Part shown: positions 1-10,005 of the stretch, piece by piece
Layout of the letters: every line of letters begins with the position of its first letter
Numbering within the stretch: the stretch's first letter is position 1
Source: Pseudomonas synxantha
GTDB taxonomy: Bacteria > Pseudomonadota > Gammaproteobacteria > Pseudomonadales > Pseudomonadaceae
Length of the DNA stretch: 64,000 nt
Direction: 5' to 3'
NCBI RefSeq assembly: GCF_900105675.1
Contig: NZ_LT629786.1
Location: 1,550,001 to 1,614,000 of the forward strand
Translations under genes and position numbers: made by a program
Notes under the pieces: generated by a model
Told to the model about the DNA's origin: nothing
The model's database searches: none
What the model saw: the letters and a program-made list of their open reading frames with translations, nothing else

Positions 1-1694
1 AGGCTTTCCAGGGTGTTGAACGGTGTGACTTCCAGGCCGCAGTCTTCCAGTTGATGTTGCAGGGCCTGGCGCGCCAGTTCGTGGTTTTCCAGCACAGCCA
101 CGCGGCGACCCAGCAGCGGCGGGCCGGGCAGATCTTCAACGTCGTCACGGGTCTTTGGCAGGTTCAAGCTGATCCAGAACTCGGAGCCTTCACCTGGTGT
201 GCTGTCGACGCCGATTTCGCCGCCCATCTGCTCGATCAAACGCTTGGAAATTACCAACCCCAGGCCAGTGCCGCCGGGCTGGCGCGACAGCGAGTTGTCG
301 GCCTGGCTGAACGCCTGGAACAGTGCGCGGACATCCTGGTTGGACAGGCCAATGCCGGTGTCTTGCACGCTGATGCGCAACTGCACGCTGTCTTCCTGCT
401 CATCCTCGATCATCGCCCGGGCAACGATGGTGCCTTCGCGGGTGAACTTGATCGCGTTGCTGATCAGGTTGGTCAGGATCTGCTTGAGGCGCAGCGGGTC
501 GCCCACCAGCGCCAGCGGCGTGTCGCGGTACACCAGGCTGACCAGTTCGAGCTGCTTGGCATGGGCGGCGGGGGCGAGGATGGTCAGGGTGTCTTGCAGC
601 AGGTCCCGCAGGTTGAACGGCACGCTGTCGAGTACCAGCTTGCCGGCCTCGATCTTCGAGAAGTCAAGGATCTCGTTGATGATACCCAGCAGGTTGTCGG
701 CGGATTTTTCGATGGTGCCCAGGTAATCCAGCTGGCGCGGTGACAGCTCGCTTTTTTGCAGCAGGTGGGTAAAGCCGAGGATGCCGTTGAGTGGCGTGCG
801 GATCTCATGGCTCATATTGGCCAGGAACTCCGACTTGATGCGGCTGGCTTCCAGAGCCTCCTTGCGAGCCAGGTCCAGCTCGATGTTCTGGATCTCGATG
901 GTCTCCAGGTTCTGGCGCACGTCTTCGGTGGCCTGGTCGATGCTGTGTTGCAATTCTTCCTGGGCATTCTGCAGGGTTTCGGCCATGCGGTTGATGCCCG
1001 ACGCGAGCTGGTCCAACTCCTGGCTGCCTAACAGCGGCAAACGGGTTTCCAGGTTGCCGTCCTTGAGCTGGGCCACGGCTTGCTTGATCTGACCAATCGG
1101 CGAATTGATGGTGCGGCTGATTCGCAGGGCGAGGGCAGCGGTACACATCAGACCGATGGCGATCAGCAACAGGCTGGCGAACAGGCTGCGGTAGCCGCGC
1201 AGCAGCATGCCGTTGTGGGACAGCTCCACTTCGACCCACCCCAGCAGGCGGTCAGACTCATCGGGGATGAGTTCGCCGGCCAGATTGCGATGCCGGCCGA
1301 ATACCGGCAGCAGATAACGGGTGGCATCGTTGCCGGTGCGCTGCAGTAGATGCGAACTGTTACCGGTAGGCGGCGGGTTGAGCATGGTCGGGCCGGCGTG
1401 CGCCAAGGGCGAACGGTCTGGAGCGAGGAACGACACCGCGCGCACGTCTGACTGCTCCAAGGATTGAGTGGCGATGCGCTCCAGCAGTTCAGTGTTCTTA
1501 TGGCCCAGGGCAGGCGCCACCAGCGGCGCCAATTGTTCGGCGATCATTTCGCCGCGTTGCAGCAACTGGCTCTGCAATTCCGACAGTTGCATCCAGGTGA
1601 AATACCCTCCCAACACCAACACCAAGGCCATCAGGCTGGTCGGTAATAAGGTCAGCAACAGTACGCGGCCTTTTATCCCCATTCTTCTAAGCAC
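1..1694 (-). CDS. gacS: Hybrid sensor histidine kinase GacS (5' part, runs off the left edge)
   Basis: GacS is the inner-membrane hybrid kinase that phosphorylates GacA and so controls small regulatory RNAs, secondary metabolism and biofilm genes in Pseudomonas. The translation starts MLRRMGIKGRVLLLTLLPTS, with a first membrane helix, a periplasmic loop, a second helix and HAMP, a HisKA H-box (SHEIRTPLNGI, near 788-815), an ATPase domain with the GGTGLGL box, and the beginning of the receiver domain at the window edge. The start is GTG at 1694 with AGGAGAG just upstream. The receiver and Hpt domains expected for GacS lie outside the window. The gene is divergent from the response regulator that follows. 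Identification rests on recalled GacS sequence and domain order. Confidence 0.93.
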   Translation of the reverse strand, partial: MLRRMGIKGRVLLLTLLPTSLMALVLVLGGYFTWMQLSELQSQLLQRGEMIAEQLAPLVAPALGHKNTELLERIATQSLEQSDVRAVSFLAPDRSPLAHAGPTMLNPPPTGNSSHLLQRTGNDATRYLLPVFGRHRNLAGELIPDESDRLLGWVEVELSHNGMLLRGYRSLFASLLLIAIGLMCTAALALRISRTINSPIGQIKQAVAQLKDGNLETRLPLLGSQELDQLASGINRMAETLQNAQEELQHSIDQATEDVRQNLETIEIQNIELDLARKEALEASRIKSEFLANMSHEIRTPLNGILGFTHLLQKSELSPRQLDYLGTIEKSADNLLGIINEILDFSKIEAGKLVLDSVPFNLRDLLQDTLTILAPAAHAKQLELVSLVYRDTPLALVGDPLRLKQILTNLISNAIKFTREGTIVARAMIEDEQEDSVQLRISVQDTGIGLSNQDVRALFQAFSQADNSLSRQPGGTGLGLVISKRLIEQMGGEIGVDSTPGEGSEFWISLNLPKTRDDVEDLPGPPLLGRRVAVLENHELARQALQHQLEDCGLEVTPFNTLES

Positions 1695-1899
1695 GCCACT
1701 CTCCTGCTACCACGTTGTTATCAATTATCCACGCTGGCATCCGGCCCGCGCCACCTGCGCAGTGTAGCCATTTGCACGGTCTGGAATCTTGCAAATTAAT
1801 GACATGCGGCAATCTTCGGGCCATTCGGCGCCGCGTGGCGATTGCCTGTAACCATTTAATCTTGAATAATCAGTGATTGAGAATGACTTGCAGACGCTA

Positions 1900-2628
1900 A
1901 TGACTCCCGCAACAGTTGGCCTACCCACTATCCTGACCATCGAAGATGACCCTGTGTTGGGGGCCTACGTGCATGAGCAGCTCGGCCACAGTGGTTTTCA
2001 GGTGACGTGGTGTCGCAACGGCCAGCAAGGCCTGCAAATGGCCCGAGACCAGGCATTTGACCTGGTGTTGATGGACATCCTGTTGCCGGGGCTGGACGGG
2101 CTGTCGATCCTCACGCATTTGCGTCAGAGCCACGCCATGCCGGTGATTCTGATGTCGGCCCTGGGCGCCGAAGCCGACCGCATCAGCGGCTTTCGCCTGG
2201 GCGCGGATGACTATCTGCCCAAGCCGTTCAGCATGGCTGAATTGCGCGTGCGCATTGAAGCCATCCTGCGCCGGGTGGCCCTGGATCGCCGGCCTGAGCC
2301 GCCGCGCGCAGTGATGCGGGAGAATGCCCCGATGCTGCATTTTGATGATGAGCGCTGTGATGTGTGCTGCCAGGCACAGTGGGGCGGGCTGACGCGCAGC
2401 GAGTACCGGCTGCTGGAAACCCTGCACCGCAACGCTGAAGAAGTCCTCAGCAAAGCCTTCCTGTATCAGCAGGTGCTGCAGCGTGGTTATGCGCCCCATG
2501 ACCGCAGCCTCGACATGCACGTCAGCCAGATTCGCCGCAAACTCAAGGCCATCGGCTATGCCGAGCGTGAAGTGCGCACGGTGTGGGGCAAGGGTTACAT
2601 GCTGAGCGGTCATGATGAAGGGCTTTGA
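1900..2628 (+). CDS. OmpR/PhoB-family response regulator
   Basis: This is a two-domain response regulator: a receiver with the acid pair D16-D17, phosphoacceptor D59 (in LMDILLPG) and K108, then a winged-helix DNA-binding domain near residues 135-235 with the typical HVSQIRRKL recognition segment. The ATG at 1900 is preferred because it begins right before the receiver; an in-frame GTG at 1873 would add nine residues, and neither has a clear ribosome site. It overlaps the sensor kinase gene by 17 bases, so the two form an operon. The same neighbourhood next to gacS holds PA0929/PA0930 (called pirR/pirS) in P. aeruginosa, but no receptor gene is present here, so I leave the symbol blank. Confidence 0.9.
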   Translation: MTPATVGLPTILTIEDDPVLGAYVHEQLGHSGFQVTWCRNGQQGLQMARDQAFDLVLMDILLPGLDGLSILTHLRQSHAMPVILMSALGAEADRISGFRLGADDYLPKPFSMAELRVRIEAILRRVALDRRPEPPRAVMRENAPMLHFDDERCDVCCQAQWGGLTRSEYRLLETLHRNAEEVLSKAFLYQQVLQRGYAPHDRSLDMHVSQIRRKLKAIGYAEREVRTVWGKGYMLSGHDEGL

Positions 2629-3973
2629 GCGGCTGCCGGGCAAGCACTCGCTGTTCTGGAAACTGGCCTGCCTGTTGATCGCCTTCTGTTTGCTGATGAT
2701 CTGGCTCAGTTGGTCGTGGGGCCGCTATATGGAGCAGCAGAGCGCGTACCTGTCGGACAAGTCGCGGGAGATCCTCGGTGGCTATGCGGCAGGTGCCGAG
2801 CTGGCCTGGAGCACACAAGGTCGCGCCGGGGTGGATGCCTGGTTGCAACTGATGGCCAAGCGTGAAACCACCTGGGTTGGCGTGATCGGCAACGATTTGC
2901 AATCCCTCAGCAACACGCCCCTGAGTGACAAGGAAAGCCAGCGCCTGACCTTTTTGCGCGGGCTGGATTGGCCGGTCAGCCGGCATGTCATAGGGCTGCC
3001 GTGGATGAAGGTGCCGTTTCCGGTCAATCCTGGCCTGGGGTCACTGGTGATCGAGTTGCCGCAACGTTTTATGCCGGGGCGCTATCAACTGTTCTGGCGG
3101 GTAGTCACCAACGGTGTGATTCCGGGCCTGTTCACCCTGTTGCTGTGCATCGGCCTCTATCGGCTGCTGATCATGCCCCTCAATCAATTGCGCGAGCAGG
3201 CCAATGCCTGGCGTGCCGACCAGTTGCATACGCGGCTGTCCCGGGATGCGACCAGCCGCCAGGATGAATTGGGAGAGTTGGGGCGCGCCTTTGACCATAT
3301 GTCCGAACGCTTGCAGGGCACGGTGCGCTTGCAGCAGCAGTTGCTGCGCGACATGTCCCATGAACTGCGTACGCCCTTGAGCCGTCTGCGGGTGGCTTGC
3401 GATAGCGAGCAAGACCCGACCCGCCTGCGCGAGCGCCTGGGCCGGGAAATCGACGCCATGCAACGCCTGGTGGAAGACAGCCTGCAACTGGCCTGGCTCG
3501 ACAGCGAAACAGCGCCGCTGCCCCAGGAAGACATTCAGTTGCAGGCGTTATGGGACATGTTGCGCGAAAACGCCTGTTTCGAAAGCCACTGGCCGGCGTC
3601 GCGCTTGCCGTGCCTGTTGCCGGCTGACAGTTGGGTGCGTGGCAACCTGAACACACTGGCCCAGGCTCTGGAAAACATCCTGCGCAACGCCATACGCCAT
3701 TCTCCCGACGATGGCTGCGTGCAACTCGACGGGTGCCGCGAGGGGGATTATTGGCATATCTGGCTGCAGGATCAGGGCGGCGGTATTGATGAGCGGGATT
3801 TGGAACGCATCTTCGCGCCTTTCACCCGTTTGGACGGCTCGCGGCCCGGCGATGGTGGTTTCGGCCTGGGCCTGAGCATCGCCCGCAACGCCGTGCAGCG
3901 CCAGGGCGGGCGCTTATGGGCGGAAAATACCGGACAGGGCCTGCGGGTGCATCTGCGCTTGCTGGCGCGTTAG
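2612..3973 (+). CDS. Two-component sensor histidine kinase
   Basis: This is a membrane-bound histidine kinase of 453 residues, cognate partner of the response regulator whose 3' end it overlaps. It has an N-terminal helix near residues 15-32, a periplasmic sensor segment, a second helix near 158-185, HAMP, the H-box DMSHELRTPLSRLR with His at about residue 250, the N-box ENILRNAIRH near 353, and the ATP-lid glycine boxes DQGGGID and GFGLGLSIARN. The signal is unknown. Genomic position matches PA0930 (PirS) of P. aeruginosa, but the sensor segment alone does not prove the same ligand. Confidence 0.9.
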   Translation: MMKGFERLPGKHSLFWKLACLLIAFCLLMIWLSWSWGRYMEQQSAYLSDKSREILGGYAAGAELAWSTQGRAGVDAWLQLMAKRETTWVGVIGNDLQSLSNTPLSDKESQRLTFLRGLDWPVSRHVIGLPWMKVPFPVNPGLGSLVIELPQRFMPGRYQLFWRVVTNGVIPGLFTLLLCIGLYRLLIMPLNQLREQANAWRADQLHTRLSRDATSRQDELGELGRAFDHMSERLQGTVRLQQQLLRDMSHELRTPLSRLRVACDSEQDPTRLRERLGREIDAMQRLVEDSLQLAWLDSETAPLPQEDIQLQALWDMLRENACFESHWPASRLPCLLPADSWVRGNLNTLAQALENILRNAIRHSPDDGCVQLDGCREGDYWHIWLQDQGGGIDERDLERIFAPFTRLDGSRPGDGGFGLGLSIARNAVQRQGGRLWAENTGQGLRVHLRLLAR

Positions 3974-3977
3974 CTGT

Positions 3978-4493
3978 TCAGCGCCGACGCAATTTACGTT
4001 TTTTCCACTGGTGCGCCACCCACCAGCGCCAGTACGTCATCGTCAAGCAATAGGCCAGCGCCCCCAATACCAGCCCCAATACCACCGAGCCCAGCAGGAA
4101 CGGCTGCCAGAGCGTGCTCAGCTGGCCGCTGATCCATTCCCATGTGAGGTTATCGGGCAGGCTGCGCGGCGGTACGTTCATCAGCCAGGCGCCGGTCATG
4201 TAGGTACACACAAACACCACCGGCATGGTGATCGGGTTGGTCAGCCACACCAGGCTGACGGCGATCGGCATATTGCCGCGCACGACAATCGCCAGGATTG
4301 CCGCGAGCAGCATCTGCAACGGAATCGGTATAAAAGCCGCAAATAAACCCACCGCCATGGCACGAGCCACTGAATGCCGGTTCAGGTGCCAGAGGTTCGG
4401 ATCATGCAGCAGGGTGCCAAGAAACTGTAATGACTTATGTTCCCTGATACTGCTGGGATCGGGCATGTACCGTTTGAATAAGCGCCGGGGCAT
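3978..4493 (-). CDS. DUF2062 membrane protein
   Basis: This 171-residue protein matches the DUF2062 family, small inner-membrane proteins of unknown function common next to comEC in Pseudomonas (PA2985 position). It shows a conserved WLTNPITMP motif and hydrophobic stretches near residues 48-72, 78-105 and 132-158, with basic ends (RLFKR and KKRKLRRR). It is convergent with the sensor kinase gene, separated by four bases, and divergent from comEC. The biochemical role is not known. Confidence 0.85.
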   Translation of the reverse strand: MPRRLFKRYMPDPSSIREHKSLQFLGTLLHDPNLWHLNRHSVARAMAVGLFAAFIPIPLQMLLAAILAIVVRGNMPIAVSLVWLTNPITMPVVFVCTYMTGAWLMNVPPRSLPDNLTWEWISGQLSTLWQPFLLGSVVLGLVLGALAYCLTMTYWRWWVAHQWKKRKLRRR

Positions 4494-4628
4494 AAGGGGT
4501 CCAGGTCAATTTGAGGGGCAAGTATGCCCGGATTCTATAAACAGAAAATTCAGACTTTGTGACAAAACATCATAGGCGCTGCCGGTCAGCCAGCTAAGAC
4601 TGAATGGATCAGTGGAAAAGGATGATCC

Positions 4629-6854
4629 ATGAAAACAGCGATGTTGGCCTTGGCGCTGGGGTTACTGGCGTTGCGTTGGTTACCTGCGTTGCCGCCCGGC
4701 GCAGGGGTGTTGGCCATGTTGGTGCTGGCGTTGATGCTGCTGCCTTTTCGCACCTATCCCGGGGCGTTCTTTCTGTTCGGTTTGAGTTGGGCCTGTATCA
4801 GTGCGCAGTGGGCGCTGGATGACCGCTTGCGCCCGGTGCTGGATGGGCAGACGCGCTGGGTCGAAGGGCGTGTCATCGGCCTGCCGCAACAGACGGGCAC
4901 GAGCGTGCGCTTCGAACTGGCCGACAGCCGGTCGCGCACTGCGCGGCTGCCCAAGCGCATTCGCGTGTCCTGGCACGGCGGGCCCACGGTTAACAGCGGG
5001 GAGCGCTGGCGCCTGGCATTGACGCTGAAGCGGCCTGCCGGCCTGCTTAATTTCCACGGGTTTGACCATGAGGCCTGGCTGCTGGCCCAGCGTATCGGCG
5101 CCACCGCGACCGTGAAGGACGGCGAGCGCCTGGCGCCGGCCCGCAATGCCTGGCGCGACGCTGTCCGACAGCGCCTGCTGGCCGTGGATGCCCAGGGCCG
5201 CGAGGCGGGCTTGGCTGCATTGGTACTGGGCGACGGTTCCGGGCTGGCGCCTGAGGATTGGCAGGTGTTGCAGGACACCGGCACGGTGCATCTGCTGGTG
5301 ATTTCCGGGCAGCACATTGGCCTGCTGGCGGGGTTGATCTACGGCTTGATCGCTTTGTTGGCGCGCCATGGGTGCTGGCCCCGAACCTGGCCGTGGCTGC
5401 CGTGGGCGTGCGGCCTGGCATTTGCCGGGGCGTTGGCTTATGGCCTGCTGGCGGGGTTCGGCGTGCCGGTGCAGCGAGCTTGCGTCATGGTGGGGCTGGT
5501 GTTGCTGTGGCGTTTGCGCTTTCGTCACTTGGGTGTTTGGTGGCCGTTGTTGCTGGCGCTGAACGCTGTGCTGGTGCTTGAGCCCCTGGCCAGCCTGCAG
5601 CCGGGGTTCTGGCTGTCGTTTGCGGCGGTCGCAGCGCTGGTCCTGGCATTCAGCGGGCGCCTGGGGCCGTGGAGCGCCTGGCAGGTCTGGACGCGTCCCC
5701 AGTGGTTGATCGCCATTGGTTTGTTCCCGTTGCTGCTGGTGTTGGGTTTGCCCATCAGCCTCAGTGCACCCGTGGCCAACCTGGTTGCCGTGCCGTGGAT
5801 CAGCCTGGTGGTGCTACCCCTGGCGCTGCTGGGCACGGCGCTGCTGTGGGTGCCGTTGGCGGGCGGAGGTTTGCTGTGGTTGGCCGGTGGTGCGCTGGAC
5901 GGCTTGTTCAAGGGCCTGGCGCTGTTGGCCGCGCAACTGCCGGCCTGGATACCGGCCGAAGTACCTTTGGGCTATTGGCTGGTGAGCCTGGCCGGCGCAG
6001 TGATTTTGCTATTGCCCAAGGGCCTCCCGTTTCGGTTTTTGGGCTGGCCCATGCTGTTGTTGGCGGTGTTTCCACCCAGGGAGTCGATACCCCATGGGCA
6101 GGTGGACGTGGTGCAGCTGGATGTCGGCCAGGGGCAGGCCCTGATCCTGCGCACTCGCCATCACTCCTTGCTTTATGATGCCGGGCCCCGGTCGGGGCCT
6201 GTCGACCAGGGGGCGCGGGTTGTCTTGCCGTCGTTGAAAAAGCTCGGGGTAGGGCAGTTGGACATGATGCTGCTCAGCCATGCTGATGCCGATCATGCCG
6301 GTGGTGCGGCGGCAGTGGCCCGGGGGCTGCTCGCCAAGCGCGTGGTGGGCGGCGAAACCGAAGGCCTGCCAGGGTTTCTCGGTACCCAGCCCTGTACCAG
6401 CGGCGAGCGGTGGGAATGGGATGGCGTGGCCTTTGAACTGTGGCAATGGGCCGGTGCGATTGATGGCAATCCCAGGTCCTGCGTACTGCAGGTCGAGGCG
6501 AATGGCGAACGCCTGCTGCTCACCGGCGATATTGATCGCGCCGCCGAACAGGCATTCCTGGCCTCGCCGCTGGCGGTGCCGACCGATTGGTTGCAGGCCC
6601 CGCACCATGGCAGCCGCAGCTCTTCGTCCTGGCCCTTCCTGCAGCGGCTGGCGCCGGCATCGGTGCTGATCTCCCGCGGGCGCAGCAATGCATTCGGCCA
6701 TCCTCATCCACAAGTAATGGAGCGCTATCAGGCCCTGGGCAGTCGGGTATATGACAGTGCTGAACAAGGCGCTGTGCGCCTGCGCCTGGGAACGTTCCTG
6801 CCGCCGACTGTTGCGCGCAGTCAACGCAGGTTCTGGCGCGAACCGTTACCGTAA
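4629..6854 (+). CDS. comEC: DNA internalization/competence protein ComEC/Rec2
   Basis: ComEC forms the inner-membrane channel that takes up single-stranded DNA during transformation. The 741-residue protein has an N-terminal DUF4131 region with several helices, the Competence membrane domain around residues 200-460 (conserved HLLVISGQHIGLLAG), and a C-terminal metallo-beta-lactamase-like domain with DVGQGQALIL near 497 and the metal motif HADADHAGG near 549. Length is normal. The start ATG has AAAGGATG upstream. It is intact, so DNA uptake is possible in principle, although natural competence in the P. fluorescens group is poorly documented. The gene leads the exbB-murB block, as PA2984 does. 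Confidence 0.95.
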   Translation: MKTAMLALALGLLALRWLPALPPGAGVLAMLVLALMLLPFRTYPGAFFLFGLSWACISAQWALDDRLRPVLDGQTRWVEGRVIGLPQQTGTSVRFELADSRSRTARLPKRIRVSWHGGPTVNSGERWRLALTLKRPAGLLNFHGFDHEAWLLAQRIGATATVKDGERLAPARNAWRDAVRQRLLAVDAQGREAGLAALVLGDGSGLAPEDWQVLQDTGTVHLLVISGQHIGLLAGLIYGLIALLARHGCWPRTWPWLPWACGLAFAGALAYGLLAGFGVPVQRACVMVGLVLLWRLRFRHLGVWWPLLLALNAVLVLEPLASLQPGFWLSFAAVAALVLAFSGRLGPWSAWQVWTRPQWLIAIGLFPLLLVLGLPISLSAPVANLVAVPWISLVVLPLALLGTALLWVPLAGGGLLWLAGGALDGLFKGLALLAAQLPAWIPAEVPLGYWLVSLAGAVILLLPKGLPFRFLGWPMLLLAVFPPRESIPHGQVDVVQLDVGQGQALILRTRHHSLLYDAGPRSGPVDQGARVVLPSLKKLGVGQLDMMLLSHADADHAGGAAAVARGLLAKRVVGGETEGLPGFLGTQPCTSGERWEWDGVAFELWQWAGAIDGNPRSCVLQVEANGERLLLTGDIDRAAEQAFLASPLAVPTDWLQAPHHGSRSSSSWPFLQRLAPASVLISRGRSNAFGHPHPQVMERYQALGSRVYDSAEQGAVRLRLGTFLPPTVARSQRRFWREPLP

Positions 6855-6963
6855 TCCGGCGTTACCAAAGACTCTGGGCCGCGACGGGGGGGCCTGTAGC
6901 CGACGAACCCCGCTGCCGAACCTATATGGTAAAGTGGCGCACTTTTTCGAGGGGACATTCACT

Positions 6964-7599
6964 GTGTGGGAATTGGTCAAATCCGGTGGCTGGATGATGT
7001 TGCCGATCATTCTGAGCTCCATCGCCGCACTCGGCATCATTGCCGAACGCCTGTGGACCCTGCGCGCCAGTCGCGTCACCCCCGAGCACTTGCTGGGGCA
7101 AGTCTGGGGCTGGATCAAGAACAAGCAGCTCGACAAGCAAAAACTCAAGGAGCTGCGCGCCAATTCGCCGCTGGGTGAAATCCTAGCCGCCGGCCTGGCC
7201 AACTCCAAGCATGGTCGCGAGATCATGAAAGAGTGCATTGAGGAAGCGGCTGCGCGGGTGATCCATGAACTGGAGCGTTACATCAACGCCCTCGGTACCA
7301 TCGCCGCCATGGCACCGCTGCTCGGCCTGCTCGGCACGGTGCTGGGCATGATCGACATTTTCAGCTCGTTCATGGGCGCGGGCATGGCGACCAACGCGGC
7401 GGTACTTGCCGGCGGTATTTCCAAGGCCTTGATCACCACGGCTGCGGGCCTGATGGTGGGGATTCCCGCGGTGTTCTTCCACCGCTTCCTGCAACGGCGC
7501 ATCGATGAGCTGGTGGTCGGCATGGAACAGGAAGCCATCAAGCTGGTGGAAGTGGTGCAGGGCGACCGTGACGTGGACCTGGTCGAGGGCAAAGCGTGA
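6964..7599 (+). CDS. exbB: ExbB/TolQ/MotA-family proton channel protein
   Basis: This is the channel subunit of a proton-motive-force transducer of the ExbB/TolQ family (PA2983-like). The 211-residue protein has an N-terminal helix (MMLPIILSSIAALGII) and the diagnostic two-helix core near residues 110-185 (PLLGLLGTVLGMI, GISKALITTAAGLMVGIPAVFF). The start is the GTG at 6964, about eight bases after GAGGGGA; upstream in-frame codons overlap comEC and do not fit the family. It overlaps exbD by four bases (GTGA). Partner TonB is not encoded nearby, so whether it serves TonB receptors or another system is open. Confidence 0.93.
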   Translation: MWELVKSGGWMMLPIILSSIAALGIIAERLWTLRASRVTPEHLLGQVWGWIKNKQLDKQKLKELRANSPLGEILAAGLANSKHGREIMKECIEEAAARVIHELERYINALGTIAAMAPLLGLLGTVLGMIDIFSSFMGAGMATNAAVLAGGISKALITTAAGLMVGIPAVFFHRFLQRRIDELVVGMEQEAIKLVEVVQGDRDVDLVEGKA

Positions 7600-8024
7600 A
7601 ATTTCGCCGCAAGCAACGGGAAAATGTCGATATCAACCTCGCGTCATTGATCGACGTGGTGTTTATCCTGCTGCTGTTCTTTGTCGTGACCACCACCTTC
7701 ACCCGGGAAACCCAGCTGCGTGTCGATTTGCCTGAAGCAGTGAGCGGTTCGCCTGCCGAGGACCAGCAGGTCAAGCAACTGGATATCGCCATCAGCGCCG
7801 ATGGCGTGTTTTCGGTGAATAATCAGTTGCTGGAGAAAAACGACCTCGCCAGCCTGATGGAAGCCTTGCAGAAGGAATCCGGTGGTGACACCCAGCTGCC
7901 GCTGTCCATCAGCGCTGACGGCAAGACCCAGCACCAAGCCGTGATCACCGCCATGGACGCGGCCGGCAAGCTCGGTTTCAGTCATTTGCGCATGACCACC
8001 GTCGAGGCGGCGAGCCCACCCTGA
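7596..8024 (+). CDS. exbD: ExbD/TolR-family biopolymer transport protein
   Basis: This is the small periplasmic partner of ExbB, with 142 residues: a short cytoplasmic start ([28 protein letters not shown]) split by the single membrane helix that carries the conserved Asp of the SLIDVVF motif, then a periplasmic domain. It starts with GTG overlapping the exbB stop codon, and its own stop overlaps the lpxK start, which implies translational coupling across exbB-exbD-lpxK. Assignment is by the N-terminal motif, size and context. Confidence 0.93.
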   Translation: MKFRRKQRENVDINLASLIDVVFILLLFFVVTTTFTRETQLRVDLPEAVSGSPAEDQQVKQLDIAISADGVFSVNNQLLEKNDLASLMEALQKESGGDTQLPLSISADGKTQHQAVITAMDAAGKLGFSHLRMTTVEAASPP

Positions 8025-9034
8025 TGGCCATGTCCGATCGTTTGCTCAAGGCCTGGTACGAGGGCCATCCGGCGCTGGTGTTGTTGCGCCCGCTGGAGTC
8101 ACTGTATCGCCGGATAGTGCAACGCAAGCGTGCGCGCTTTGTGGCGGGTGAGGGCGAGATCTATCAATCGCCGGTGCCGGTAGTGGTGGTCGGCAACATC
8201 ACCGTAGGAGGCACCGGCAAGACGCCGTTGATCCTGTGGCTGATCGAACACTGCCGGCGCAGCGGTTTGCGCGTGGGTGTGGTCAGCCGTGGCTACGGCG
8301 CCAAGCCACCGCAACTGCCGTGGCGGGTCGAGGCCAGCCACAGCGCCGACGTGGCCGGCGACGAGCCCTTGCTGATCGTACAGCGCAGCGGCGTAGCGCT
8401 GATGATCGACCCCGACCGCAGTCGCGCGGTAAAGGCCCTGCTGGCCAGTGAACCCCTGGACCTGATCCTTTCCGACGACGGCTTGCAGCATTACCGCCTG
8501 GCCCGCGATCTCGAACTGGTGCTGATCGATGCCGCCCGCGGGCTTGGCAATCGCCGCTGCCTGCCTGCCGGGCCGTTGCGCGAGCCGGTGGAGCGCCTGC
8601 AGAGTGTCGATGCGCTGCTGTATAACGGTGCCGCGACGGACCGTGAAGATGGCTTTGCCTTTCGCCTGCAACCCAACGCGCTGGTTAACCTGCACAGTGG
8701 CGAGCGCCAGCCGGTAGCCTACTTTCCTGAGGGCCAGCAGGTGCATGCAGTCGCTGGCATCGGCAATCCGCAACGTTTCTTCAATACCCTTGAAACGCTA
8801 CACTGGCAGCCGATACCCCATGCTTTTGCCGACCACGCGCCCTACAGCGCCGAGGTCTTGAATTTTACCCCGTCATTGCCGCTGGTCATGACCGAAAAGG
8901 ACGCGGTGAAGTGCCGCGCCTTTGCCCAGCCCGACTGGTGGTACCTTGCGGTGGATGCGGTGCCGTCACCGGCGTTCGTCGCCTGGTTCGACACGCAGCT
9001 GATGCGTCTGCTGCCCGACCGTCTCTTGCCTTAA
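8024..9034 (+). CDS. lpxK: Tetraacyldisaccharide 4'-kinase
   Basis: LpxK phosphorylates the 4' position of the lipid A disaccharide precursor at the inner membrane. The 336-residue protein carries the P-loop [14 protein letters not shown] near residues 58-71, the following VVSRGYG segment, and the [12 protein letters not shown] motif near 150, all characteristic of LpxK. Length is normal. It starts one base into the exbD stop codon. Placing an ExbBD-like pair and lipid A synthesis in one operon is the usual Pseudomonas arrangement. Confidence 0.95.
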   Translation: MAMSDRLLKAWYEGHPALVLLRPLESLYRRIVQRKRARFVAGEGEIYQSPVPVVVVGNITVGGTGKTPLILWLIEHCRRSGLRVGVVSRGYGAKPPQLPWRVEASHSADVAGDEPLLIVQRSGVALMIDPDRSRAVKALLASEPLDLILSDDGLQHYRLARDLELVLIDAARGLGNRRCLPAGPLREPVERLQSVDALLYNGAATDREDGFAFRLQPNALVNLHSGERQPVAYFPEGQQVHAVAGIGNPQRFFNTLETLHWQPIPHAFADHAPYSAEVLNFTPSLPLVMTEKDAVKCRAFAQPDWWYLAVDAVPSPAFVAWFDTQLMRLLPDRLLP

Positions 9035-9058
9035 AACGCTTCTTTCCAGGAAACACTC

Positions 9059-9244
9059 ATGGACACCAAACTGCTCGATATCCTCGCTTGCCCGATCTGC
9101 AAAGGCCCGCTCAAGCTCAGCGCCGACAAGACCGAGCTGATCAGCAAGGGCGCCGGCCTGGCTTACCCCATCCGTGACGGCATCCCGGTCATGCTCGAAA
9201 GCGAAGCCCGCACCTTGACCACCGATGAGCGCCTGGATAAATGA
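9059..9244 (+). CDS. Trm112 family protein (YcaR-like)
   Basis: This 61-residue protein has the Trm112/YcaR zinc-ribbon-like fold signature [12 protein letters not shown] at residues 6-17 and the closing [16 protein letters not shown] segment. It lies between lpxK and kdsB as ycaR does in enteric bacteria and PA2980 in P. aeruginosa. Only one CxxC pair is present. In eukaryotes and archaea Trm112 activates methyltransferases; the bacterial role is unclear. Its stop overlaps the kdsB start by four bases. Confidence 0.9.
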   Translation: MDTKLLDILACPICKGPLKLSADKTELISKGAGLAYPIRDGIPVMLESEARTLTTDERLDK

Positions 9245-10005
9245 CCACCGCCTTTACCGTTGTCATTCCCTCCCGCTATGCCTCGACGCGCCTGCCGGGC
9301 AAGCCGCTGCAAATGATCGGCGACAAACCGATGATCCAGCTGGTGTGGGAACAGGCCTGCAAAAGCAGCGCCGAGCGCGTGGTGGTCGCCACCGATGACC
9401 CGCGTATTATCGAGGCGTGCAAAGGCTTTGGTGCCGAAGCGGTACTGACCCGTGAAGACCACAACTCCGGTACTGATCGCCTGGCCGAAGTGGCCACCCA
9501 GCTCGGTTTGGCGCCAGACGCCATCGTGGTGAACGTACAAGGCGACGAGCCGTTGATCCCGCCGAGCGTCATCGACCAGGTTGCCGCCAACCTGGCGGCC
9601 CATGGCGAAGCCCGCATGGCGACCCTGGCCGAACCGATCGAAGATATTGACACGCTGTTCAATCCGAACGTGGTGAAAGTGGTCAGCGACATCAATGGCC
9701 TGGCACTGACGTTCAGTCGCTCGACCCTGCCTTGGGCGCGGGATGCCTTCGCCAGCAATCGCGACATATTGCCGGAAGGCGTGCCGTATCGCCGCCACAT
9801 CGGCATATACGCCTATCGTGCCGGTTTCCTGCATGATTTCGTCAATTGGGGCCCCTGCTGGCTGGAAAACACCGAATCCCTGGAGCAACTGCGTGCGCTG
9901 TGGCACGGGGTGCGCATCCATGTCAGCGATGCCCTGGAGGCGCCGCCAGCAGGTGTCGACACCCAGGAAGACCTGGAGCGCGTCCGTCGCCTGCTGGGCG
10001 CCTGA
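9241..10005 (+). CDS. kdsB: 3-deoxy-manno-octulosonate cytidylyltransferase
   Basis: KdsB makes CMP-Kdo, the activated sugar for the LPS inner core, in the cytoplasm. The 254-residue protein starts with the nucleotide-binding signature [17 protein letters not shown], has [10 protein letters not shown] near residue 47 and the [12 protein letters not shown] motif near 96, and ends with [12 protein letters not shown]. It is coupled to the gene upstream by ATGA and its stop overlaps the start of the phosphatase gene. Confidence 0.96.
   Translation: MTTAFTVVIPSRYASTRLPGKPLQMIGDKPMIQLVWEQACKSSAERVVVATDDPRIIEACKGFGAEAVLTREDHNSGTDRLAEVATQLGLAPDAIVVNVQGDEPLIPPSVIDQVAANLAAHGEARMATLAEPIEDIDTLFNPNVVKVVSDINGLALTFSRSTLPWARDAFASNRDILPEGVPYRRHIGIYAYRAGFLHDFVNWGPCWLENTESLEQLRALWHGVRIHVSDALEAPPAGVDTQEDLERVRRLLGA

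Noticed and set aside
4680..6824. Long open frames antisense to comEC (282 and 271 codons)
   Set aside because: They are shadows of high-GC third-position bias; they lack start sites and domains, while comEC has all family motifs.
6751..6963. Extended N-terminus for ExbB
   Set aside because: It overlaps comEC out of frame and does not resemble the family; the GTG at 6964 has a ribosome site and starts the conserved protein.
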